From assembly GCA_947503575.1 (NCBI GenBank), contig CANNDZ010000002.1, forward strand, positions 248,001 to 312,000: 64,000 bases of DNA. The letters run 5' to 3'. A program made the translations under genes and the position numbers. The stretch's first letter is position 1; each line of letters opens with the position of its first letter. Shown piece by piece: positions 7,925 to 15,219 of the stretch. The DNA comes from an uncultured Kordiimonas sp. (lineage in GTDB: Bacteria > Pseudomonadota > Alphaproteobacteria > Sphingomonadales > Kordiimonadaceae). The notes under the pieces were generated by a model. It was not told the origin of the DNA, made no database searches, and saw only the letters and a program-made list of their open reading frames with translations.

Positions 7925-9112
7925 ATGTTAACCCGCCTGTTTACCGTAGTCGTTTTTCTCATCATTGCTCTGCCGCTGTATGCAGCCGAGCGCGACCTCA
8001 CGAGCGACCTGTCTGTGATCTTCAACGAACGATTTGGCACGCACGGGGCACAGGAACCCGGTGCGCTGGTCGCAGTGATGCGGCGCGACAAACTATTGCT
8101 TCAGGAGGCAATCGGCCTTGCCGAGCTAGAAACCCAAAAACCGCTAACTGCAAATACACAAATGCGCATCGCATCGCTCAGCAAACAATTTGTTGCAGTG
8201 GCGGTCCTGCAGGAAATGGAGCGTGGCACGCTCAAGCTGAACGATCCCATATCAAAGTTTTTGCCTGAGCTGGCGGACGCGGCGAGCGGTGTCACCGTTC
8301 AGCAGCTCTTGCATCACACCAGCGGCCTGCCGCACCATTCCCTGCTGTTCATGAATGAAGGCTTGGTGCCCTATAACCCGGGGCCTCCTGCAGGTTTTCT
8401 GTTTGCACCGGCAGGCAGCCGAGTGGGCGACTTTATGCCAACCAACGAGGATGTGGTGAGACTGCTCGCTGAGCATCCCAACCCGCGCTTTGCGCCAGGC
8501 ACCGGATGGGAATACAGCAATGCCGGATATATTCTTCTGGTGCAGATTCTTGAAGCCATAAACAATAAACCATTTCGGGATTTGGCGAGCGAAAGACTAT
8601 TTCATCCGCTCGGCATGTATGGAACCGGTGTGCTTGATGAAACGCGGCCCGGTCTTGACAATATGGCGCATAGTTACCGCGTGACAAAAGGCGGGTTTGA
8701 AGAGCGGGACTATAGCCCCTTCAACCTGTTGCATGGGGATGGTGGCATATTCTCAACGCTTAACGACCTGATCCGTTGGCGGCGGGCCTTCAAACCCGGC
8801 GTATTACTTAGGGCAGAAAGTCTAGCATTGATAAGCGCCAATGGGCGGCTCGCTGATGATGTGCCTATTTCCGGAACACCGCGCGGCAATGGTTATTCCA
8901 TGGGCTGGTTTACCGACACGTTAGCTGCCGACCAGATAAATGCGCCTATTCTGCTCCACGGCGGCGGTTGGCTGAATTTTCGCCATGCCATTTATTTCGC
9001 GCCGGATCAGGACCTTTGGGTCGTTGTACTAACCAATAGGAGTGACACCCGGCCCTATGAAACAGCAGAAGCCCTTATGAAAGTTGCGCTAGAGCAGTCA
9101 ACCGCAGAATAG
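7925..9112 (+). CDS. Beta-lactamase-fold serine hydrolase (class C / PBP4*-like)
   Basis: A 395-residue protein of the beta-lactamase/transpeptidase-like family with an N-terminal signal peptide (about 1-21). The three active-site motifs are SLSK at 84-87 (nucleophile Ser84), YSN at 197-199 and HGGGW from His345 in the place of KTG. This pattern is shared by esterases, D-amino-peptidases and AmpC-like proteins, so the substrate cannot be named, and antibiotic resistance should not be assumed. It starts one base after the marR stop and is likely controlled by it. Confidence 0.85.
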   Translation: MLTRLFTVVVFLIIALPLYAAERDLTSDLSVIFNERFGTHGAQEPGALVAVMRRDKLLLQEAIGLAELETQKPLTANTQMRIASLSKQFVAVAVLQEMERGTLKLNDPISKFLPELADAASGVTVQQLLHHTSGLPHHSLLFMNEGLVPYNPGPPAGFLFAPAGSRVGDFMPTNEDVVRLLAEHPNPRFAPGTGWEYSNAGYILLVQILEAINNKPFRDLASERLFHPLGMYGTGVLDETRPGLDNMAHSYRVTKGGFEERDYSPFNLLHGDGGIFSTLNDLIRWRRAFKPGVLLRAESLALISANGRLADDVPISGTPRGNGYSMGWFTDTLAADQINAPILLHGGGWLNFRHAIYFAPDQDLWVVVLTNRSDTRPYETAEALMKVALEQSTAE

Positions 9113-9254
9113 ATGCGGTCCGTCGGGGCTTTTTGTATCGGCAAAACCCATGTCAAACTGAAATCTCACGTGTCTTATCCGGGCTTGACCCCACCTTAAA
9201 GTGATACTGCAAATTGATCCCGGTATCCAAACAAAGGTGCAGTAGCAACATGGA

Positions 9255-9275
9255 CCCCGTGATCAAGTCACGGGG
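9255..9275. repeat. Short palindromic intergenic element
   Basis: CCCCGTGA, spacer TCAAG, TCACGGGG: a perfect 8-bp inverted repeat in the 190-base gap between convergent genes. There is no T-tract on either side, so it is not a normal terminator. It resembles the dispersed intergenic palindromes found in many alphaproteobacteria; only one copy was seen here. Confidence 0.5.
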
Positions 9276-9302
9276 TGACAGATAAGAAAGGGCATAACTC
9301 TC

Positions 9303-10133
9303 TTAAAGGGCATTTTTCAGCCACTCAAGCACGCGAGTGCGGGCGGCACTCATGTTCGCTTCCGTGCGGTCATCCACCAGCATGGAAGACCCATGTACAC
9401 CCTCGTCCACCACATAAAAGGCCGAGCCGTTTGCCACCATCACATCGCGCTGGTTTTGCGCGGACGGTATCTCCATTTCTGATGCCGGGCGCATCACAAG
9501 CTTGGGCACTGTCACACCATCAATCCACTGCGCAGCGCGGCAGTTGGCAAGCGGCCCGCCGGACGCAGGCGAGAAAGCCAAAACACCTGAAACTGCATTC
9601 GGGTTTTTTGCGGCAAGCTGGAACACCAACGCGCCAGAATAAGAACTGCCCCACACGATAACCCGCTCGGCCAGTCCCTTGTCCATCACATAATCAACCG
9701 CCGCCTGAAGGTCCGGGTAGGCGTCACAGTAACCGTTTGGTGTGCCCTCGGCCAAGCCTTCGACCGTGCGGTTGACAGAGCCAAAAGTACCACCCCCTGC
9801 GCGCTGGTCCCACGCGATGGCACGAAAACCGTTTTCATTCAGCCAGGGAGCGATTGGTGCGTATTCCCCACGACCATTGGCCCCACCCTGATGGAACAGC
9901 AGAACAAGCGGTGCGTCGGCATCCAAGTCGCCAAAATAGGATTGGCCATGGATGATTACACCGTCCAAAGTTTTGGCGGTAATAACGTCTGTCGGTTGCG
10001 ATTTATGGCCATCTACCGCCATGGCAGTGCTGGCGACCATGGCTGCCGCAAGCATCATGCATAAGGCTGCAGCCCCCGCCCTCATGACTGTGTCTTTAAG
10101 CGCACCGCATATCCATTGATGGCTTTGGTCCAT
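9303..10133 (-). CDS. Secreted alpha/beta hydrolase (dienelactone-hydrolase-like)
   Basis: A 276-residue alpha/beta hydrolase. An N-terminal hydrophobic stretch (about 17-39, AAALCMMLAAAMVASTAMA) suggests export. LLFHQGG at 78-84 is the oxyanion region, the nucleophile elbow is WGSSYSG with Ser164, and the likely catalytic His is in EGVHGSS near the C terminus. The start at 10133 is supported by AAGGGAGAGAG; the longer ATG at 10172 has none. It is convergent with the beta-lactamase-fold gene and monocistronic. The substrate is unknown. Confidence 0.8.
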   Translation of the reverse strand: MDQSHQWICGALKDTVMRAGAAALCMMLAAAMVASTAMAVDGHKSQPTDVITAKTLDGVIIHGQSYFGDLDADAPLVLLFHQGGANGRGEYAPIAPWLNENGFRAIAWDQRAGGGTFGSVNRTVEGLAEGTPNGYCDAYPDLQAAVDYVMDKGLAERVIVWGSSYSGALVFQLAAKNPNAVSGVLAFSPASGGPLANCRAAQWIDGVTVPKLVMRPASEMEIPSAQNQRDVMVANGSAFYVVDEGVHGSSMLVDDRTEANMSAARTRVLEWLKNAL

Positions 10134-10259
10134 TGCTCTCTCCCTTAAAACTCGGCGCCCGTTAGTTCTCAACGCTCCGAATAATTAAGTTATTACATAA
10201 CATAAAGAGAAGGTGAAAGCGAGTGCTTTACAGTTTACACCACATCCACAAAAAAAGCG

Positions 10260-10802
10260 TCAGGACGCAGCGTGCGCCGCCACCTTTGCCGCCTGCGGGA
10301 TAGGATCAAAAAAACGATGGTTCAGGCTTTTGACAGCAACGCTGTCTTCCGGGGGGCCGTCCTCTGGCACATCAGGCAGGTCATACAGGCTCATGATAAT
10401 AGGCTTGTCATCTTCCGCCGGGGCAAGCGGTAGCCGCAATTGCCGGGCGGAAAAGACAAAACCGCTGCTGGTTTCAAGCTGCAATTCCAATTCTGCCGCC
10501 ACCTGGTCACGAATGACCTGCATGGCAATTTCTACGTGCTGCGCAATATGAGGGCCGGGTTCAAACAGGCCGCGCAACAGGTTTTCCTTCACGTCGCGCC
10601 GCATCACCATATCCAGCCGGGTACCGCAATACAGCATGGTTGGCATGCAACTGTCCGTATCCCATTTGGCAACGGTCATGGTAGGCAGAAATGTGTGAAA
10701 ATCAGTTGTCGTGACAGCCGCCCTGGACGGCAGGCAAAAGCTACCACTAGCCATAGCCAGCCGTTGCCACGTCGCCAAAAACGCTTCAAACTCAGACAGC
10801 AT
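10260..10802 (-). CDS. PAS-domain (PAS_5-like) protein
   Basis: A 180-residue soluble protein. The order of an N-terminal LATWQRLA segment, a central FLPTMTVAKWD strand and MLYCGTRLDMVMRRDVKENLL resembles the stand-alone PAS_5 proteins common in alphaproteobacteria, whose role is unknown. I chose the ATG at 10802 because of GGGAAA upstream; an in-frame ATG at 10868 would add 22 residues without a visible ribosome site. No output domain is present. The Ala-rich tail ends near 10263. Confidence 0.55.
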   Translation of the reverse strand: MLSEFEAFLATWQRLAMASGSFCLPSRAAVTTTDFHTFLPTMTVAKWDTDSCMPTMLYCGTRLDMVMRRDVKENLLRGLFEPGPHIAQHVEIAMQVIRDQVAAELELQLETSSGFVFSARQLRLPLAPAEDDKPIIMSLYDLPDVPEDGPPEDSVAVKSLNHRFFDPIPQAAKVAAHAAS

Positions 10803-10926
10803 GCAGTTTCCCAATCGTGCCAATACCGGCAACCCGGCATTGTGTAGCTCTGACACAGAATTACACATTTTAGCGACAAAAATCTAGCACAATTGTCCCA
10901 GAAAAGAAAACCGATGTGATGCAGCC

Positions 10927-11271
10927 TTACCCCTGCGCCCGTGTTTTGCCCAGCATAACCTCGCGTATGTCACCGTCCGCTTGAAACGACAGAAAAAGCA
11001 GATATGGCGCGAGAAACATAATGCCACCAAACAGAGCCAGAACGCTGAGGCCAATGCCAACACCGGAAAACCCATTGCGCCACATGGTCCAGCTGGCGGA
11101 CAGTACCAGAAAGCTCATGAAATCGGTGTTAAACTGGCCTGGCCATGTCATGGCAACGATGTCACCAAAAAAGACAGGAGCCAGGTTCCAGCCATGGTTC
11201 AAGCCAACAATGCCGGTATAGACCAGAATATTAACGATCATCACAATCAAGATAAGTCGAAACAGCGTCAT
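10927..11271 (-). CDS. Small integral membrane protein, unknown
   Basis: A 114-residue protein with three predicted membrane helices (about 3-23, 48-66 and 70-95), a short charged tail and no recognised family. It follows the 149-residue membrane protein gene by 13 bases and is probably co-transcribed with it. The two genes look like partners, but nothing in the sequence gives a function. Confidence 0.65.
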   Translation of the reverse strand: MTLFRLILIVMIVNILVYTGIVGLNHGWNLAPVFFGDIVAMTWPGQFNTDFMSFLVLSASWTMWRNGFSGVGIGLSVLALFGGIMFLAPYLLFLSFQADGDIREVMLGKTRAQG

Positions 11272-11284
11272 TTGGTCTCTCTCC

Positions 11285-11734
11285 CTACGTTTCGGTGGTT
11301 TGTTTGTTCATGAAAAAGCCGAGCACAAGGGCAATGCCTGCGCCCCAAAGGATAGTGCCACCCGCCCCCGCCACCAGGTCTGGCGTGTGGCCATAAAGGC
11401 CGGGAAACCACGCTAATGCAATACCATCCAACAGCATTGCCGCCATCAGCATAACACCGGTACCAACAAATCTGTGGGCTGCGCCCAAGTGCGCGATACG
11501 GAACCCAGCCATCAGAAACGGGATGGTTCCGGGCACGATTAACGCATATAAAATGGCGCGGCTGCTGCCTTCGTAGGCTCCCATGGGGCCCATATATCGC
11601 AGCATCAGCGCGGCGATGAACCACAAGACGGCGCCAACAATCAGACAGGCCACAATTTGACCCGAACGCAAGCCAATTCTGCCCGCTGGTGCTGGTGGTG
11701 CTGGTGTCAGTGTCAGGTTGTTATCAGCCATCAT
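11285..11734 (-). CDS. DUF4345-like / small four-helix membrane protein
   Basis: A 149-residue protein with about four membrane helices (roughly 27-46, 58-78, 90-110 and 120-142) and a Pro/Ala-rich cytoplasmic N terminus. The layout resembles small DUF4345-type proteins, but this is tentative. ATG codons at 11734 and 11731 are preceded by AGGGGA; the longer frame to 11836 is unsupported. It is the first gene of a two-gene operon with the 114-residue membrane protein, divergent from the patatin gene. Confidence 0.6.
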   Translation of the reverse strand: MMADNNLTLTPAPPAPAGRIGLRSGQIVACLIVGAVLWFIAALMLRYMGPMGAYEGSSRAILYALIVPGTIPFLMAGFRIAHLGAAHRFVGTGVMLMAAMLLDGIALAWFPGLYGHTPDLVAGAGGTILWGAGIALVLGFFMNKQTTET

Positions 11735-11948
11735 GGGGTCCCCTATTTTGAAACAAATTCCCTTACCTGACCGTATAACGCCGCGCGTGCCGGGTTGGTT
11801 CGCCGACAATCGAAAAAAACTCAAATGGCAGATCAATTAGCTTTACCAGCATTGATTTCGCTACCAGCGCAGGTGCCACTGCCGTATAATGCCTGCGTAA
11901 TCCTGAGGCATGAAAATGAACAGGTAAAGCGGGGTCTTTGTATCAACC

Positions 11949-13199
11949 ATGATCAATCCAACCGAAAGCCGGGATGTTTGCCCGAGGGGCAGATACAGTA
12001 TCAAAACGCTGGTTTTTCTGGTGTGTATGGCCGTGATGGCAACAGGGTGCGCGAACACCATAAAGCATGTTCCCCTGAGTGCGACGGAATATGTAGCGGT
12101 TGATTTTTCCACCCTTATCCCCGAGCGCTGGTGGGCGGATGAAGCACCGCCAAACCTGGAAGAAATAGTTACGGCATCCTTGCGCCTGGCAAAATCACGC
12201 CAACAGCTTATCAACGCGGCACAAACAGATGCTGCACCGGTCGTGAATGCATTGGTTCTGTCCGGAGGCAGCGCAAATGGCGCGTTCGGCGTTGGCATTC
12301 TGGCTGGCTGGACCGAAAGCGGCACCCGACCTGAATTTGATTATGTGACCGGCATCAGCACCGGCGCAATGATTGCGCCGCTCGCGTTTTTGGGTGCCGG
12401 GTATGATGATGAGCTGATTGAAGCCTACACCACCATTACCAAAAAGGATGTGTACCGCTCTGAAGGGATCGTCGGTGCTTTGTGGGGGTCGTCCTTGGAA
12501 GACACCGCACCCCTGCGCGCGCTCATTGAACGCTATATTACGCCCGATGTTGTCCTCGGGCTTGCTGGGGAATACGAGCGCGGCAGAAGGCTGTCTGTGC
12601 TGACCACCCAGTTTGATGCCCTGCGCCCCATGGTTTGGGACCTGACAGCCATTGCCGCCAATCGCGGCGCGGACGCCGCACCGCTGATCCGGCAAATCAT
12701 ACTGGCATCCGCTGCCGTGCCGGGATTGTTTCCGCCCGTAGCCATTGAGTGGACGTATCAGGGCAAACGCTTCACGGAACTGCATGTGGACGGCGCGGTT
12801 AGCTCTCAGGTGTTTGCCTACCCGCCGCACATCAGGCTGACGGAGCTGGATAAGGCACTGGGCGTTTCGGTCAACCGCCAGCTGTTCCTGATCCAGAACG
12901 GCAATGCCATCAGCTATTATGAACCCGCGCCAGTGAAAACCATGTCGATTATGCGGCGCGCCATGGAAGGCCTGCTCCTTAATCAGATGAACCATGATGT
13001 TGAGCGCGTTTATTTTATTTCAGAGCGCGATGGCGTTGCCTTTAACATGATCGCAATTCCGGATGACTTTGAAGCCAATCGGGGCAGCGATTTCGACCCG
13101 GACTATATGCGCGAGCTTTATGAGATTGGCCGACGCCTTGCCCGCACGGGCGACTTTTGGAAAGCCGTACCGCCAACCATCGACACGCCTGTTGATTGA
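11949..13199 (+). CDS. Patatin-like phospholipase, probable lipoprotein
   Basis: A 416-residue patatin-like acyl hydrolase. The N terminus (about 20-34) is a lipoprotein-type signal ending ATGC, with Cys34 as the possible lipidated residue. The oxyanion loop is GGSANGAFG (106-114), the nucleophile motif GISTG with Ser137, and the second catalytic residue Asp281 is in DGAV; together these are the full Ser-Asp dyad. It probably acts on membrane phospholipids or acyl esters at the periplasmic face. No strong Shine-Dalgarno precedes 11949. It is convergent with the tetR gene. Confidence 0.83.
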   Translation: MINPTESRDVCPRGRYSIKTLVFLVCMAVMATGCANTIKHVPLSATEYVAVDFSTLIPERWWADEAPPNLEEIVTASLRLAKSRQQLINAAQTDAAPVVNALVLSGGSANGAFGVGILAGWTESGTRPEFDYVTGISTGAMIAPLAFLGAGYDDELIEAYTTITKKDVYRSEGIVGALWGSSLEDTAPLRALIERYITPDVVLGLAGEYERGRRLSVLTTQFDALRPMVWDLTAIAANRGADAAPLIRQIILASAAVPGLFPPVAIEWTYQGKRFTELHVDGAVSSQVFAYPPHIRLTELDKALGVSVNRQLFLIQNGNAISYYEPAPVKTMSIMRRAMEGLLLNQMNHDVERVYFISERDGVAFNMIAIPDDFEANRGSDFDPDYMRELYEIGRRLARTGDFWKAVPPTIDTPVD

Positions 13200-13222
13200 A
13201 CCGTGGCTTACAAACCGAGCCG

Positions 13223-13819
13223 CTATCCGCGGTGTTTGCCGTAGGCCAGCACCACGTCGATGGTGTGGTCCGTGAAGCGCGCAAGTTTTTCTGCCGGCTC
13301 ACCATCAATTTTCATGAGTTGCAGCGCCTGACTGGCCGACAGCAGAATACGCGCATCATCGCGGTTTTCCCGGTTGATGTTGTCCTCTGATGCCCACAAA
13401 ATATCGCTAAGCTTGCTGAGGATCGCATCCTGAAATGCCAGATATTTCTGGCGCATATCGGCATCAAACCGCGCGGCCCAGCCCAAATGCACCAGCACGT
13501 GGTTGCGGTGGGTTTCCACAATGTCCAGCGACTGCGCCGCCAGCATCCTGAGTGTGGCAGGCGCCCCGCCCTTCAACACCTCAATGCCGTCAAACATATC
13601 CAGATAGAAGGCGCAGATTTCTTCAATCACCGCATCCAGCAGGGCTTCACGCGTCGGGAAATACACAAACGTTGCGGGCGTCGACACCCCCACCCGCCGC
13701 GCGATGTCGGCATGTTTGGCCTCGCCAAAGCCTTTTTCCGCAAACAGGTCAATCGCCGCCGACAGCAATTGCTTGCGGCGTTCTTCGGGGCTTAATCGAG
13801 TGCGGGCGGCGCGCGCCAT
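13223..13819 (-). CDS. TetR-family transcriptional regulator, probably of alkB
   Basis: A 198-residue TetR-type repressor. The N-terminal helix-turn-helix (about 14-60) contains AAIDLFAEKGFGEAKHADIA and the recognition helix VSTPATFVYFPTREAL. The C-terminal ligand-binding half is divergent, as usual for the family. It is transcribed away from alkB, and an inverted repeat lies in the gap between them, so it likely represses alkB and perhaps itself in response to alkanes or their oxidation products. That role is inferred from position. Confidence 0.82.
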   Translation of the reverse strand: MARAARTRLSPEERRKQLLSAAIDLFAEKGFGEAKHADIARRVGVSTPATFVYFPTREALLDAVIEEICAFYLDMFDGIEVLKGGAPATLRMLAAQSLDIVETHRNHVLVHLGWAARFDADMRQKYLAFQDAILSKLSDILWASEDNINRENRDDARILLSASQALQLMKIDGEPAEKLARFTDHTIDVVLAYGKHRG

Positions 13820-13895
13820 ACGGCTTTTCCTTCAGGTGTGGCTCCCCCCTTGATAGCCAGAAAACACCATCTTCCTCAAGCGATAGTTCATCTAT

Positions 13896-13944
13896 TGATA
13901 ATTTTATCATTAATTCTTGACATACTGCGCCGGGCGCTTAGTGT
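13896..13944 (+). promoter_or_regulatory. Operator and promoter upstream of alkB
   Basis: Inverted repeat TGATAA-TT-TTATCA at 13896-13909, a plausible TetR site, lies directly upstream of -35 TTGACA (13917-13922), 16-base spacer and -10 TAGTGT (13939-13944). Transcription would start at about 13951, 45 bases before the alkB ATG. Confidence 0.55.
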
Positions 13945-13995
13945 GAGAAAAAGGAATGATGCAGCCGTGATACCACGGCGTGAGGGAGACATGTC

Positions 13996-15171
13996 ATGAC
14001 CGACACAACCGCACCTTATAAAGACACCAAAAGATACTGGTGGCCGCTGGCAACCATTCTGGCACTCCTGCCGGTGTTCGGGATCGCGCTGTATAAACAA
14101 ACCGGCGTGCCCCTGTGGCTGTGGCTGACGCCGATTTTCTTTTACGGCATTGTCCCCTTCATTGAAGTCGCGTTTGGCGAGGACGAAAGCAACCCGCCGC
14201 GCGAGGCCATCCCCGGCCTGCGGGACGATAAATTTTACCGTTGGTCGGCGTTTTCCGGCTTGCCGCTGGTATACACCAGCTGGGTTGTGGGTGCCTGGTT
14301 TATCGCGACCGAACCCTTCACCCTAAATGCCTATATCGCCACCACAGTGGCGGCGGGCCTTACCGGGGCCGGGTCCCTGAATGCAGGGCACGAGGTTGGC
14401 CACCGGCGCGACAAAGTCTCCATCAACTTTGCGCGGTTTTTCCTGTGCCTGTGCGGCATGGGGCATTTTCGCATTGAACATAACCTGGGCCACCATGTGC
14501 AGGTTGCCACGCCCGAGGACAGCGCCACCGCCATGATGGGCGAAAACTTTTTCGAATTCACGCTGCATGAACTACCGGGCGGGTACAAACGCGCCTGGAA
14601 TATTGAAAAAACCAGGCTGAGCCGCAAGGGCAAGTCTGCCTTTTCGTTTGAAAATGAAGTATTCACCAACACCCTGATCACGCTGGGCATGTATGGTGCC
14701 ATGACAGCGTTTTTTGGCCTGATTATTGTGCCCTATCTGCTGCTGGCGGCCTTGCTGTCGAACCTGATGTTATCCAGCGCGAATTATATTGAGCATTACG
14801 GCTTACAGCGGTCGAAGCGCGAGGACGGCAAATACGAACGGGTGCAACCGCACCACAGCTGGAACGCCAATCATGTGGTCTCAAACGTGATGCTGTTTCA
14901 TCTGCAGCGCCATTCCGACCACCATGCCCACGCCGAACGGCCCTATCAGTGCCTGCGGCATTTCGATACCGCGCCGCAACTGCCGGCAGGCTATTTCACC
15001 ATGTATCTAGCGGCGTGGATTCCGCCCATCTGGTTTAAGGTGATGGACCCACTGGTGGCAGAGCAAATGGGCGGTGACATGAACAAGGCCTACATCAAGC
15101 CGTCCAAGCGCGAGGCCATTTTCGCCAAATTCCACAAGCCGGAGCCCACAGTGGCCGTCGCGGCGGAATAG
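13996..15171 (+). CDS. alkB: Alkane 1-monooxygenase
   Basis: A 391-residue membrane di-iron hydroxylase that converts medium-chain alkanes to 1-alkanols using electrons from rubredoxin. All family histidine motifs are present: HEVGH from His132, EHNLGHH from Glu161, LQRHSDHHAHAERPYQ at about 300-316, and the AlkB signature NYIEHYGL. Several membrane helices lie between them. The start is preceded by GGGAGA. No rubredoxin or rubredoxin reductase lies nearby, so the electron donors must be encoded elsewhere. It is divergent from a tetR gene and ends at a strong terminator. Confidence 0.93.
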   Translation: MTDTTAPYKDTKRYWWPLATILALLPVFGIALYKQTGVPLWLWLTPIFFYGIVPFIEVAFGEDESNPPREAIPGLRDDKFYRWSAFSGLPLVYTSWVVGAWFIATEPFTLNAYIATTVAAGLTGAGSLNAGHEVGHRRDKVSINFARFFLCLCGMGHFRIEHNLGHHVQVATPEDSATAMMGENFFEFTLHELPGGYKRAWNIEKTRLSRKGKSAFSFENEVFTNTLITLGMYGAMTAFFGLIIVPYLLLAALLSNLMLSSANYIEHYGLQRSKREDGKYERVQPHHSWNANHVVSNVMLFHLQRHSDHHAHAERPYQCLRHFDTAPQLPAGYFTMYLAAWIPPIWFKVMDPLVAEQMGGDMNKAYIKPSKREAIFAKFHKPEPTVAVAAE

Positions 15172-15194
15172 GCAAGCCAGAGAGCATCAGAGCG

Positions 15195-15218
15195 AAAGGC
15201 CCCACCGGGGCCTTTTTT
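15195..15218 (+). terminator. Rho-independent terminator after alkB
   Basis: AAAGGCCCCACCGGGGCC followed by TTTTTT. The same 23-base sequence occurs at 17938-17960. Confidence 0.88.
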
Positions 15219-15219
15219 G

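Noticed and set aside
7925-9112. Antibiotic-resistance beta-lactamase
   Set aside because: The third motif is HGGGW and not KTG, and the same fold covers many esterases and peptidases, so resistance is not supported.
12195-12995. 266-codon minus-strand ORF opposite the patatin gene
   Set aside because: The patatin frame carries the full catalytic motifs, so the reverse frame is an open shadow.
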